This document shows positions 29,564 to 38,318 of a stretch of DNA of 64,000 nucleotides, piece by piece. This DNA comes from Streptomyces decoyicus. Lineage in GTDB: Bacteria > Actinomycetota > Actinomycetes > Streptomycetales > Streptomycetaceae. Location of the stretch: assembly GCF_019880305.1 (NCBI RefSeq), contig NZ_CP082301.1:806001-870000 (forward strand). Direction: 5' to 3'. The notes under the pieces were generated by a model. It was not told where the DNA came from. It worked only from the letters and a program-made list of their open reading frames with translations, and ran no database searches. The translations under genes and the position numbers were made by a program. The first letter of the stretch is position 1. Each line of letters opens with the position of its first letter.

Positions 29564-30418
29564 TCAGACCGCCTTCAGCTGGGCGGTGGCGGCATCGACG
29601 GTCTGGGTGAGCAGGGTGGCGATGGTCATCGGGCCGACGCCGCCGGGGACCGGGGTGATCAGGGAGGCGCGGGTACGCGCCGAGTCGAAGTCCACGTCAC
29701 CGACGTTGCCGGGGTTGGAGCCGGCGTCGATCACCACGGCTCCGGGCTTGAGGTGCTCGCCGTGCAGGAAGCGGGGCCGCCCCACGGCGGCGACCAGGAC
29801 ATCGGCCTCCTTGGTGATCGACGCGAGGTCGGTGGTGCGGGAGTGGCAGTAGGTGACGGTGGCGTTGCGGGCGAGCAGCAGCATCCCGACGGGCTTGCCG
29901 AGAATCGCGCTGCGGCCGACCACGACGGCATGCTTGCCGGCCAGGTCGACGTCGTAGTGGTCCAGGAGGCGGAGGATGCCGCCGGGCGTGCAGGAGGCGA
30001 AGCCGTCCAGGCCGAAGCTCATCGCAGCGAAGGAGTGGCAGGTGACGCCGTCGACGTCCTTCTCGGGGGCGATGGCCTCGAAGGCGGCGCGCTCGTCGAT
30101 GTGCGGGCCGGCCGGGTGCTGGAGCAGGATGCCGTGCACGTCGGGGTCGTGGGACAGCGCGGTGATCGTGTCGACCAGCTCCGCGGTCGTGGTGGCGGCG
30201 GGGAGCGCGACATGCCGGGAGCGGATCCCGGCCTTCTCGCACCGGGCGCGCTTCATGCGGACGTACGTCACCGAGGCGGGGTCGTCGCCCACCAGTACGG
30301 TCGCCAGACACGGGGACGTTCCGGTCCGCCGGGTGAGGTCCGCCGCGCGTTCCGCGGCCTGTTCGACGATGCGGCGGGCCAGTGCGCTGCCGTCCATGAG
30401 GCGGGCGGTCTCGGACAT
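29564..30418 (-). CDS. folD: Bifunctional methylenetetrahydrofolate dehydrogenase / methenyltetrahydrofolate cyclohydrolase
   Basis: A 284-residue FolD of normal length. Landmarks: VGDDPASVTYVRMKRARCEKAGI near the N-terminus (catalytic Lys), GILLQHPAGPHID, CTPGGILRLL and the NADP-site VVGRSAILGKPVGMLLL, ending near PVPGGVGPMTIATLL. It converts 5,10-methylene- to 10-formyl-tetrahydrofolate. The start at 30418 has AGGAG upstream; a ZTP riboswitch (30446-30530) precedes it. Its position beside the dimethylglycine oxidase locus suggests that it processes C1 units released there, perhaps as a second folD copy; whether another exists cannot be seen here. Confidence 0.94.
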   Translation of the reverse strand: MSETARLMDGSALARRIVEQAAERAADLTRRTGTSPCLATVLVGDDPASVTYVRMKRARCEKAGIRSRHVALPAATTTAELVDTITALSHDPDVHGILLQHPAGPHIDERAAFEAIAPEKDVDGVTCHSFAAMSFGLDGFASCTPGGILRLLDHYDVDLAGKHAVVVGRSAILGKPVGMLLLARNATVTYCHSRTTDLASITKEADVLVAAVGRPRFLHGEHLKPGAVVIDAGSNPGNVGDVDFDSARTRASLITPVPGGVGPMTIATLLTQTVDAATAQLKAV

Positions 30419-30445
30419 GGTGTACTCCTGGGCGTCGTGTCGGAT

Positions 30446-30530
30446 CGCCCAGGCGCGCGGCACTGGCCAGAAGTGGCCGAGCCGCTCCCCGGTGGTACTC
30501 CACCCAAGCGCCAGTCACGGCCCGCCGCCC
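30446..30530 (-). ncRNA. ZTP riboswitch (pfl motif) upstream of folD
   Basis: On the minus strand the conserved core of the pfl RNA is present in order: CGTGACTGGCG, a GGTGG/CCACC hairpin, CCGGGGAGC, a variable stem (GGCCACTTCTGGCC), then CGCGCCTGGGCG forming the pseudoknot partner. pfl RNAs bind ZMP/ZTP, which accumulate when 10-formyl-folate is short, and switch on folate and purine C1 genes such as folD. The terminal GGGCG can pair with CGCCC directly before AGGAG of folD (30425-30434). This suggests a translational on-switch. Confidence 0.85.
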
Positions 30531-30624
30531 ACTGTAATCGACGCCGGAAGACTGCTGGAGGCGGTGTCGGGCATCGGCGTCACGGCGCTCGTCGTGCACC
30601 TCGGCGGCCCGTGGGAGGGGCCCC

Positions 30625-31611
30625 TCACACGCCTCCCTGACCAGGTGCGGAGAGAGGTGGCGTGGTGGAGGTGGTGGCCTCCCACTGGCTGAGGATGCCG
30701 TCCCAGTCGTGCTGGGCGGCGGTGATGGCATTGGCATCCCAGGTGGGATGAGGGGGCTGTTGGTACTGCTGGTGCGGTGCGTGGTGTTGGTGCTGTTGCT
30801 GGTGCTGGGGGTGTCCGTGGTGTGGGTGCTGCTGTGGATGCTCCTCGTACACCCGGTACTCCTGATACTCCTGCTGGTCCGGGTAGTTCTGGTACGGCTG
30901 CTGCTTCCAGGGCTCCGGTTCGTAGGGCTCCCGTGGGGACTGCGGCGGCCGCTCACGCCAGGCGAGATGGGCGCTCTCGGCCGGTGGGGAGGGCGGGAGA
31001 TTGGCCATCCGGCGGTGCCGGCCCGTGCGGTCCGGTGGGGCCTGCTGGGCGGGCCGGCTTTCGGCGGACAGCTGTTGGGCGCGTGCGACAAGGAGCCGGA
31101 CATCGAGACCGAGTTCGGTGGCGAGGGCGGTGAGGTCAACTCCGTTGTGCCAGCTGCTCATCAGGACGGCGTCCAGGGCGGGGGCCCAGGCGGGCTCGGT
31201 GAGCTGGGGGGCGGGCGCCGGGGCCGGGGCCGCCGTTGCCGGGGCCGCGGGATGGGTCGCGAGCGGCGTCGTGGGGGGTGCGGGCTGCGCGGGGGGCGTG
31301 GCCGGGTGCGTGGCGGCCTGCTGGGCCGGGGGCTGCTCGCGCGGGGCCTGGGCGAGCAGGCTCTGCGCAACCGCGCGGGCGTCTTCCTTGCCCACCGTGC
31401 GGCGGGCCAGGCGCACTTCGCGCTCTTCCAGGCCGAGCAACTCCGCCACCACCGCGTCGCTGCCCACGGTCACGGCGAAGGCGGCCAGGGTCCGCGAACG
31501 GCGGGCCTCGGCCTCGTCAAGGAGCCCCTGCGTACGGCGGACCTCGTCATCGCTGCTGCAAAACGCCTGTGCGAGTACGGCATGGCGCTCCCACAACTCC
31601 CTCGGTTCCAT
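30625..31611 (-). CDS. Uncharacterised protein with two helix-turn-helix-like segments and a disordered Pro/Gln/His tail
   Basis: A 328-residue protein I do not recognise. Residues 1-90 are helical and charged (ELWERHAVLAQAF, AELLGLEEREVRLARRTVG) and could form a DNA-binding helix-turn-helix. A Pro/Ala-rich linker follows, then a second helical block around LDAVLMSSWHNGVDLTALAT. Residues about 215-328 are Pro/Gln/His/Tyr-rich and surely disordered. GAGGAAA lies 14 bases upstream of the ATG. It is divergent from a small gene at 31774. The long open frame upstream of the ATG is not supported. Confidence 0.65.
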   Translation of the reverse strand: MEPRELWERHAVLAQAFCSSDDEVRRTQGLLDEAEARRSRTLAAFAVTVGSDAVVAELLGLEEREVRLARRTVGKEDARAVAQSLLAQAPREQPPAQQAATHPATPPAQPAPPTTPLATHPAAPATAAPAPAPAPQLTEPAWAPALDAVLMSSWHNGVDLTALATELGLDVRLLVARAQQLSAESRPAQQAPPDRTGRHRRMANLPPSPPAESAHLAWRERPPQSPREPYEPEPWKQQPYQNYPDQQEYQEYRVYEEHPQQHPHHGHPQHQQQHQHHAPHQQYQQPPHPTWDANAITAAQHDWDGILSQWEATTSTTPPLSAPGQGGV

Positions 31612-31773
31612 GACTGCGACAACGTTTCCTCGCCCGGATTGGACCGCTTCCCGGCTATAGATCACTGCATAAGGTGATATTCGAGAGAGATACGCCCTTG
31701 CCTCCACGGTGTCAGTACGGGCCGCTGCAAAAATACGCAGTGACTCCAGGGAGGAAGAATCGTTTCTACGGCC

Positions 31774-32091
31774 ATGAGCGACCCCTCTTCCGGCACCGTC
31801 GCAGGCCACGGACAGACCCCCCTCCCACGCCCCGGGCACATGCCGCGGTGGATCACCTCGGAGATCATCAGGCAGACACCGGTGTACGCCGGGCTCGTGA
31901 AGCAGTGGACGGAGCGCGCCGCCACCGTACCCGGGGTCGCCGACCCGGAGTGGCAGCGACTGGTCTCCTACCACGCGCTGATGGAGGAGACCGAGACCGC
32001 CCTCACGGCCCTGCGGCCCCATCGTGCGCCCGATGTGCTGCCGTCGAGAAAGCCCGTCCCCGCGGCCCGTACCGCCCGTCTCGACGCCTGA
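31774..32091 (+). CDS. Small uncharacterised protein
   Basis: A 105-residue soluble protein of unknown function. The middle (MPRWITSEIIRQTPVYAGL, then LVSYHALMEETETALTALR) is predicted helical; both ends are Pro/Ala-rich. GGGAGGAAG lies 16 bases upstream, a little far. It is divergent from the gene at 31611 and codon use is normal for the window. No motif suggests a role. Confidence 0.5.
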   Translation: MSDPSSGTVAGHGQTPLPRPGHMPRWITSEIIRQTPVYAGLVKQWTERAATVPGVADPEWQRLVSYHALMEETETALTALRPHRAPDVLPSRKPVPAARTARLDA

Positions 32092-32224
32092 CCCCGGTGT
32101 CCGCCGAAGGCTCCCGGCCGGCGGCCTGAAGCGTCGTCCCGGCCGGAGTACCGTTGAGTTGTCGAGGATGTCCCGCTGCCCGGCTCGTGCGCCGGCAGCG
32201 GCTTTGACCAGCGACGGAGCCCGG

Positions 32225-32446
32225 GTGAGCGCGACGGATGACACGGACTTCAGCCCGATCGGGGTGATCGGGCGGGTGACCGTCTCGATCCCGACCGACG
32301 GACCGGGCGAGGTGCTGCTCCCCGTACGCGGCGGGAGCGAGGCCTTCGCCGCCTGGTCCCGCGAGCCCATCAGCCGCCATACACAGGTCATCGTGGTGGA
32401 CCACACCTCGGCGCGGTCGGTGATCGTCGCGCCGTTGCCCGCGTGA
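32225..32446 (+). CDS. NfeD-like small OB-fold protein
   Basis: A 73-residue protein starting at GTG 32225. The core IGVIGRVTVSIPTDGPGEVLL with GTG/VHVRG-like turns resembles the C-terminal beta-barrel (OB) domain of NfeD proteins, but without the membrane segments. NfeD proteins partner with flotillin/SPFH proteins, and a flotillin-like gene follows 103 bases downstream. That neighbourhood is the main support. An upstream in-frame extension overlaps the preceding gene and is not used. Confidence 0.6.
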   Translation: MSATDDTDFSPIGVIGRVTVSIPTDGPGEVLLPVRGGSEAFAAWSREPISRHTQVIVVDHTSARSVIVAPLPA

Positions 32447-32549
32447 CCGGCCGCCCAAAGGACCGTGGCCGGCCGCGTGAGCGTTCCGTCACCCGCAGCC
32501 GTCCCCGCACACCGACCGAGGCCGGTTCCACCGGACCAGGAGCCTTCCG

Positions 32550-33791
32550 ATGTTGTTCTGGCATGTTCCTGCGCCGAACGAGGCGCTGTTGATCTCCGGC
32601 TCGAAGCGCCGGACCGGGGATGCCCAATTCCGTATCGTCACGGGTCATGGCTGCTGGGTCATGCCCGTCAAGCAGAAGGCGAGCGTGCTGGCGCTGTCGC
32701 TGCGGGAGGCGGAGATCTCCGAGGACTGCGTCACCCAGCAGGGCATCCGGATCGGGGTCCGGGCGGTCGCCGTCTTCAAGGTCGGTGACGACCAGACCTC
32801 GATCGCCAACGCCGCGCGGCGGTTCCTGGACGAGCAGGCCACGATGGAGGAGCTGGTGGGCCGGATCTTCGCCGGTCACCTGCGGTCGATCGTCGGCGGG
32901 CTGACCGTCGAGCAGATCATCCGGGAGCGGGACCGGGTCGCCCAGGAGGTCAAGGAGGGCAGCCACTCCGAGATGGAGAAGCTCGGCATCGTCGTCGACG
33001 CCCTCCAGATCCAGGAGATCGCCGACACCTCCGGCTACATCACGAATCTCGCCGCCCCGCATGCCGCGGCGGTCGCCAGCGCGGCCCGGATCGCGCAGGC
33101 CAAGGCCGACCAGGAAGCCACCGAGCGGGAACAGCAGGCGGCGGCGCTCAAGGCCGAGTACGAGCGGGACACCGCGATCAAGCGGGCCGGTTTCCTCGCC
33201 GAGACCGAGCAGTACAACGCCCGCGCCGCACAGGCCGGCCCGCTGTCGCAGGCCAGGGCCTCGCAGGAGGTCATCGAGGAGCAGACCTCGCTGGCCCAGC
33301 GGCAGGCCTCACTCGCCGCCCAGCGGCTGGAGGCCGAGGTGCGCCGCCCGGCGGACGCCGAGGCCTACCGGCTGCGCACCCTGGCCGAGGCACAGCGTGA
33401 CCAGGTCCGCTTCGAGGCGGATGCCCGCGCCTACACCGAGCGGGCCGTCGCCCAGGCACGGGCCGATGCGAACACGGCCCTCGCGGGCTCGCTGCGGGAC
33501 GGCAACCAGGAGCTGATCGCCGCCAACCGCACCATCGAGAACCTCCCCGCGCTCGCCAAGGCCGCGGCCGAGGGCCTCTCCGGCTCCCGGCTGACCGTGC
33601 TCAACGGCACCGACGGGGTGAACGAGATCGCCTCCGGCATCGTCGGCCAGGGGCTGGCCATTCTCGACAGCCTGAAGGCAGGGACCACCACGTCCGGCTC
33701 CACTCCCCCGCTCGCCGACGGGGCGGGGCCGCTGCCGCAGAAGGTGACGAATCTGAAGCGGGACGACGCGGGGTCGTCCGGCTCGTCCTGA
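32550..33791 (+). CDS. SPFH/flotillin-like protein
   Basis: A 413-residue protein with an N-terminal SPFH (band 7) domain (residues about 1-160; VTQQGIRIGVRAVAVFKVGDD, LGIVVDALQIQEIADTSGYI). A long Ala/Glu/Gln-rich coiled coil spans about 165-330 (ARIAQAKADQEATEREQQAA), typical of flotillins. The usual N-terminal membrane anchor is missing, so membrane attachment would need hydrophobic contacts or modification. AGGAG precedes the ATG. Together with the NfeD-like gene upstream it forms the common NfeD/flotillin pair that organises membrane microdomains. Confidence 0.85.
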   Translation: MLFWHVPAPNEALLISGSKRRTGDAQFRIVTGHGCWVMPVKQKASVLALSLREAEISEDCVTQQGIRIGVRAVAVFKVGDDQTSIANAARRFLDEQATMEELVGRIFAGHLRSIVGGLTVEQIIRERDRVAQEVKEGSHSEMEKLGIVVDALQIQEIADTSGYITNLAAPHAAAVASAARIAQAKADQEATEREQQAAALKAEYERDTAIKRAGFLAETEQYNARAAQAGPLSQARASQEVIEEQTSLAQRQASLAAQRLEAEVRRPADAEAYRLRTLAEAQRDQVRFEADARAYTERAVAQARADANTALAGSLRDGNQELIAANRTIENLPALAKAAAEGLSGSRLTVLNGTDGVNEIASGIVGQGLAILDSLKAGTTTSGSTPPLADGAGPLPQKVTNLKRDDAGSSGSS

Positions 33792-33813
33792 CCGTTCCCG
33801 TACCGCGCCCGGC

Positions 33814-33859
33814 GGCCCGGCAGGCCGGAAACGCTCTGCCGGTGGCCCGGCAGGCCGGA
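33814..33859 (+). repeat. 30-bp-period direct repeat and hairpin after the flotillin gene
   Basis: The 16-base element GGCCCGGCAGGCCGGA occurs at 33814-33829 and 33844-33859. CCGGCAG (33817) and CTGCCGG (33836) can form a 7-bp hairpin. It lies between convergent genes and may act in termination. Confidence 0.45.
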
Positions 33860-33961
33860 GGCGCTCCGCGGCGGCGCGGGCTGCCGGACACGCAAAGGTG
33901 CCCGGCAGCGCGGCCTCGGTGCCGCCGTGGCCGCCGCGGGAGAACGGACCGACCGCTCAGA

Positions 33962-35269
33962 TCACGAGGCGGGTTCCGTGGACGTACGGCGCCAGCGGGT
34001 CAGGACGAGGTGGGCGATGACCCCGAAGAGCAGGCCCCAGAAGGCGGATCCGATGCCGAAGAGGGTGACGCCGGACGCGGTGGCGAGGAAGGTGATCAGG
34101 GCCGCCTCGCGGTCCTTCTCCTCCTTCACCGCTCCGGTCAGGCCGCCGGCCAGGGCGCCGAACAGCGCGACTCCGGCGACCGCCGCCACCAGTTCCTTGG
34201 GCAGGCCCGCGAAGAGCACCACCAGCGTGGAGCCGAACGCCCCGATGAGGAGGTAGAACGCACCGCAGGAGACTCCCGCCACGTACCGGCGCCGCGGGTC
34301 GCGGTGGGACTCGGGGCCGGTGCAGATCGCGGCGGTGATCGCCGCGAGGTTGATGGCGTGGGAGCCGAACGGGGCCAGGAGCGTGGAGACCAGGCCCGTG
34401 GAACCGATCAGGAGGCGGTCCTTGGGCTGGTAGCCGGATGCGGTGAGCACGGCCATGCCCGGTGCGTTCTGCGAGGCGAGCGTCGCCAGGATCATCGGTA
34501 CCGCGATGCCGATGAGGGAGGCGAGCGAGAACTCCGGGGTCGTCAGCACCGGCTTGGCCAGTTCGATCCGGTCCAGGTGGATGTCCAGCCGGGAGCTGAC
34601 CGCGCTGGCCGCGACGCCCGCCGCCAGGGCGACCAGCACGGCGTACCGCGGCAGCCACCGTTTCCCCAGGAGGTAGGCGAGCAGCACCGAACCGGCGATG
34701 AGCGGTGCGGTCTTGAGGGAGGTGAAGACTCCTGTGCCGAAGGAGAACAGGATGCCGGCGAGCATGGCGGAGACGACGGCGGTGGGCACCTGCCGCATCA
34801 GCCACCCGAACACCCCGGTCAGGCCGACCAGGGTGATCACCAGTCCGGTGATGAGGAACGCGCCGATGGCTTCGGCGTAGGAGTAGGCGCCCAGGCTCGT
34901 GACCAGCAGGGCGGCGCCCGGTGTCGACCATGCGGTGATCACCGGCATCTTGGTGCGCAGGCTCAGTGCGATGCAGGTCAGGCCGCTGCCGATGGAGATG
35001 GCCCATACCCATGAGCTGGTCTGGGCGGTGTCCAGATGTCCGGCGGAAGCCGCCGCGAGCACGATGACGAGCGGGCCCGAGTAGGACACGACGACGGCGA
35101 CGAAACCCGCGAGCACGGCGGACAGTGAGGCGTCGCGCATGAAGCCGGGCCGGCGCCCCGGCCCGGCGGCCGGGGGCTCGACGGCGCCCTCCGGCACCGC
35201 GGCGCCCGCCGGCGGGGAGGAGTCCGGCGGTGCGGCGTCGGGGTGAGGAGTGGGGGTCTTGGAACTCAA
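33962..35269 (-). CDS. BenE-type (benzoate/H+ symporter family) transporter
   Basis: A 435-residue membrane protein with about twelve segments. BenE landmarks include SGPLVIVLAAASAGHLDTAQ, TKMPVITAWSTPGAALL, LASQNAPGMAVLTASGY and FGSHAINLAAITAAICTGPESH. The family imports benzoate by proton symport, but members with other substrates exist. The TTG start overlaps the upstream stop (TTGA) with AAGGAAG before it, so it is translationally coupled as the last gene of the diaminopropionate operon. It may therefore export or import that pathway's product. The first 40 residues are Pro/Ala-rich. Confidence 0.88.
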   Translation of the reverse strand: MSSKTPTPHPDAAPPDSSPPAGAAVPEGAVEPPAAGPGRRPGFMRDASLSAVLAGFVAVVVSYSGPLVIVLAAASAGHLDTAQTSSWVWAISIGSGLTCIALSLRTKMPVITAWSTPGAALLVTSLGAYSYAEAIGAFLITGLVITLVGLTGVFGWLMRQVPTAVVSAMLAGILFSFGTGVFTSLKTAPLIAGSVLLAYLLGKRWLPRYAVLVALAAGVAASAVSSRLDIHLDRIELAKPVLTTPEFSLASLIGIAVPMILATLASQNAPGMAVLTASGYQPKDRLLIGSTGLVSTLLAPFGSHAINLAAITAAICTGPESHRDPRRRYVAGVSCGAFYLLIGAFGSTLVVLFAGLPKELVAAVAGVALFGALAGGLTGAVKEEKDREAALITFLATASGVTLFGIGSAFWGLLFGVIAHLVLTRWRRTSTEPAS

Positions 35270-36468
35270 CGGTCTTCCTTAGCGGCCTTTTCAAGGGCCT
35301 GTTCGAGGTCGGCGACGAGGTCTGCGGGGCTCTCCAGACCTATGGACAGGCGCAGCATGTCCTTCGGCGAGGTACTACCCGGCCCTTCGAAGGTGTAGCG
35401 GTGTTCGATCAGGCTCTCCACGCCGCCCAACGAGGTGGCACGGATGAAGAGTTCGCAGTGGTTCGCGGTCCGCAGGGACTGCTGCCATGCACCGTCGACG
35501 TGCAGGGAGAGCATGCCACTGAATCCCCCGGTCATCTGGCGGGCGGCGATCTCGTGGCCGGGGTCGGCGGCCAGGCCCGGGTAGGCGACGCGCCGGATGA
35601 GGGGGTGCTGCGCGAAGTGCTCGGCCACCGCCATCGCGGTGGCGGAGATCTGGCGCATACGGGGGAAGAGCGTGCGGATGCCCCGCATGAGGAGGTAGGT
35701 CTCCAGCGGGCCCAGTATCGGTCCGGTCAGCCGGCGGTGCAGCTGGAGCCGCTCCCAGATCGCGTCCCTGGCCTCCGTGCTCTCCGGCGCCTTGACGAGC
35801 AGTCCGGCGACGACATCCGTATGGCCGTTGAGGTACTTGGTGCCCGAATGCATGATCAGGTCGGCGCCGAGCGCGAACGGCTTGGAGTGCACCGGGGTGG
35901 GGACGGTGTTGTCGACGCCGAACAGGGCACCGGCCCCGTGTGCGATCTCGGCACAGGCGGCGATATCGGTGACCGTCCAGGTGGGGTTCGCCGGGGACTC
36001 CGCCCACACCAGTGCGGTCGGGGCGGCGGTCACGGCGGCGGCCACCGCGTCCAGGTCGTTCATCGGTACCTGCACGACCTCCAGACCGCGCTGGGGGCCG
36101 AACTCCCTGAGCCACTTGGTGAGTCCGAAGTACATGGTCTGCGGAACCACCACCCGTGCACCGGCGGGCAGTACCTGGAAGACGGAGGTGGCGGCCGCCA
36201 TACCGGACGAGAAGACGAGCGCGTCCGAGCCGCCCTCCAGTCCCGCCACGACGTTCTCGACCTGCTCGTACCCCGGTGTTCCCTGATCCCGCAGGTACGC
36301 CAGACCGGCGGGCGCACGGTACTCGTTGTCGCGCGCGTAGGTCGCTCCCAGTCCGATGGGGGGCGGCACGGCGCCCGTGGTCGGACAGCGCCAGCCGTCG
36401 CCCTGCGCGGCGCGCGTCTCGGGCCGGTACTCCTGCGTCCACGGGGTGAAGGTCTCGCTGTTGTTCAT
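35266..36468 (-). CDS. Cystathionine gamma-synthase-like PLP enzyme
   Basis: A 400-residue Cys/Met-metabolism PLP enzyme. The PLP lysine is Lys211 (LIMHSGTKYLNGH), Asp186 lies in FGVDNTVPTP, and the phosphate-binding SSGMAAA is at 88-94. Members catalyse gamma-replacement or elimination on activated homoserine. Its ATG overlaps the stop of the flavoprotein gene, and its own stop overlaps the BenE gene. In this operon it follows the diaminopropionate genes. C-N bond formation, as shown for fungal LolC, is a possible role, but that is inference; a degradative lyase is also possible. Confidence 0.85.
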   Translation of the reverse strand: MNNSETFTPWTQEYRPETRAAQGDGWRCPTTGAVPPPIGLGATYARDNEYRAPAGLAYLRDQGTPGYEQVENVVAGLEGGSDALVFSSGMAAATSVFQVLPAGARVVVPQTMYFGLTKWLREFGPQRGLEVVQVPMNDLDAVAAAVTAAPTALVWAESPANPTWTVTDIAACAEIAHGAGALFGVDNTVPTPVHSKPFALGADLIMHSGTKYLNGHTDVVAGLLVKAPESTEARDAIWERLQLHRRLTGPILGPLETYLLMRGIRTLFPRMRQISATAMAVAEHFAQHPLIRRVAYPGLAADPGHEIAARQMTGGFSGMLSLHVDGAWQQSLRTANHCELFIRATSLGGVESLIEHRYTFEGPGSTSPKDMLRLSIGLESPADLVADLEQALEKAAKEDR

Positions 36469-38318
36469 CGCTTCCTCGTCATCAGTGCCGGCAGAGCTGT
36501 GCCCAGGGCGAGTTCCGCGTCCAGCAGCGCACGGGAGGGCACGCCGGGCGAGGGCACATAGTGGTTGTAGTAACTGGATCCCTCGGTGTGCGGGCCGAGG
36601 AAGAACAGGTGCGGCTGCGGGGTGCCCGTGCGGTCGACGCCCTGGCCCCGGCGGGTGACATCGAGGCCGGGCACCGTGGCCCCGCGGTGGGCGAGGGTGC
36701 GGAGGCGGCCCGCGGTGACGAGCGCGCCGAGCAGGGACCCGGGCGCACGGTCCGCGCCGGGTTCGGCCACATGCGCCTGCACCACGTGGTCGGCCTCCAT
36801 CCGCAACGGCTGGGACAGGCAGGTGGATTCCAGCCGCCAGGGGCCCGCTCCGGCCGGTGCGACGATCTTCGGCTGCGGGCCGGGGCCGAGCCGGACGATC
36901 CCCGCGTCGATCAGGGAGAGCAGCTCTGCCGACCGGTCGAGCTGAGGGCCGATCACCAGCCGGTTCACCAGCGGGGCGAACTCCCCGAAGAACGTGGCCA
37001 AGGACGCGTCGTCGACGCCCGGCGCGTCGATGACCGCCCGCAGGACATCGCGGTGGTCGCGGAGGACCTCCAGGGCCTCCTTCAACGGGCTCACACCGAG
37101 GCCGTCCCGGGCCTCGGCCAGATCGGCACCGACCTCGGCGGTGAACCAGTCGAGGTAGGCCTCGTACCCCGGCCACCGCCGGTCCGCGAGGTCCGCTGAC
37201 AGGATCGCCGGCACCGGGGTGGGCCCGAACTGTGCACGCAGCTCAGCCAGTACCCGCTCGTGGCCCGCCCCGGCGCAGCGCCGGGTGAGCTCCCGCCCAG
37301 CGCCCAGGGCGTCGCCCGTCTCCCGGGCCAGCACGGTGCGGTAGTAGGCGAGTTCCATCTCGGCCTCGATGAGCGGCAGGACATTGTCGGTGAAGCGGAG
37401 CCGCCGGTCCGCATGGCGGGCACGGATCGTGTCGAGACGGTCCGTGGTCAGTGCCAGCGGTGCGCAGCGCACCCGTCCCGGGTGGAGGCGGGGGCGGCTG
37501 CGCGAGGGCATCCCGGACCGGTTGGTGAGCACGATCGACGGCTCCCGGCCGCTGGGCAGATAGCGCATGCCGTGCTCGTCCGTCGTGTGCTTGCCGCCGC
37601 GGCCGAGCGTCAGCGTGGCGATGACGTCCATGGCGGTCAGCCCCATGCCGAGGACGGCCACGCGTTCGCCCGGCCCGATGCTGTCGAGTGCCGCGGGCAA
37701 CGGGTAGGGGCGGGTGACCAGTCGTGGGTCGGGTGCGGGTGCCGCGGGCCGGTAGAGCGTGTGGTGCCCGACGGTCACGAACACGACGTCCGCGGCGATC
37801 CGGCTGCCGTCGGCGAGGACCACCGTCTCGGTGTCCGACGTACCGGGGAGGATGTCGACGGCCGTCGTACGGTGCCGGACCAGTGTGAGGCTCTCGGGCG
37901 CCGCGGCGGCGATCTCCTCCGCCGCCCAGACGAGATATTCGCTCAGGAGTCTGCGCGGCAGGAAGTCGTTCGGCTGGATCTCCCGGCCTTCTCCCGCGCG
38001 CACGGTGTAGCCGTCGTCCGCCAGCCGCAGGTCGCGGCGCCGGCACCAGGCGTGGAGCGAGGGACCGGGCAGCGGTACGGGCCCGTCCACCATCTCCGCG
38101 TCGGCAAAGGCCGTCAACTGTGCGCAGACGGTGTTGAGCAGGAGGTGGTCGGGCTGGCCGGGCAGGTGGAATCCGGCGCCGAAGGGCTGTGGGTCGATGA
38201 GGTGGACGGTGAGCGGGTCCGGGCGGTCCAGGCAGTGGGCGACCAGCCGTTCGAAGACGCCCAGACCGCGCGATCCGGCACCCACGATCGCAACGGAGCG
38301 GGGTATGTGGTTCACCAC
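36465..38318 (-). CDS. FAD/NAD(P)-binding protein (PF13454-like)
   Basis: A 617-residue flavoprotein. An N-terminal FAD motif, SVAIVGAGSRGLGVFERL, is followed by LIDPQPFGAGFHLPGQPDHLLLNT, and a second nucleotide motif, VAVLGMGLTAMDVIATLTL, lies near residue 220. The layout fits the FAD-NAD(P)-binding family related to N-hydroxylating and Baeyer-Villiger monooxygenases; the reaction is unknown. The GTG start overlaps the sbnB-like stop by 7 bases, with GGGGAG 8 bases upstream. Position in the operon suggests that it modifies diaminopropionate or a product made from it. Confidence 0.8.
   Translation of the reverse strand: MVNHIPRSVAIVGAGSRGLGVFERLVAHCLDRPDPLTVHLIDPQPFGAGFHLPGQPDHLLLNTVCAQLTAFADAEMVDGPVPLPGPSLHAWCRRRDLRLADDGYTVRAGEGREIQPNDFLPRRLLSEYLVWAAEEIAAAAPESLTLVRHRTTAVDILPGTSDTETVVLADGSRIAADVVFVTVGHHTLYRPAAPAPDPRLVTRPYPLPAALDSIGPGERVAVLGMGLTAMDVIATLTLGRGGKHTTDEHGMRYLPSGREPSIVLTNRSGMPSRSRPRLHPGRVRCAPLALTTDRLDTIRARHADRRLRFTDNVLPLIEAEMELAYYRTVLARETGDALGAGRELTRRCAGAGHERVLAELRAQFGPTPVPAILSADLADRRWPGYEAYLDWFTAEVGADLAEARDGLGVSPLKEALEVLRDHRDVLRAVIDAPGVDDASLATFFGEFAPLVNRLVIGPQLDRSAELLSLIDAGIVRLGPGPQPKIVAPAGAGPWRLESTCLSQPLRMEADHVVQAHVAEPGADRAPGSLLGALVTAGRLRTLAHRGATVPGLDVTRRGQGVDRTGTPQPHLFFLGPHTEGSSYYNHYVPSPGVPSRALLDAELALGTALPALMTRKR

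Noticed and set aside
33962-35269. BenE gene as part of a benzoate catabolic cluster
   Set aside because: No benzoate dioxygenase or catechol genes lie nearby. The TTGA overlap ties it to the diaminopropionate operon instead.
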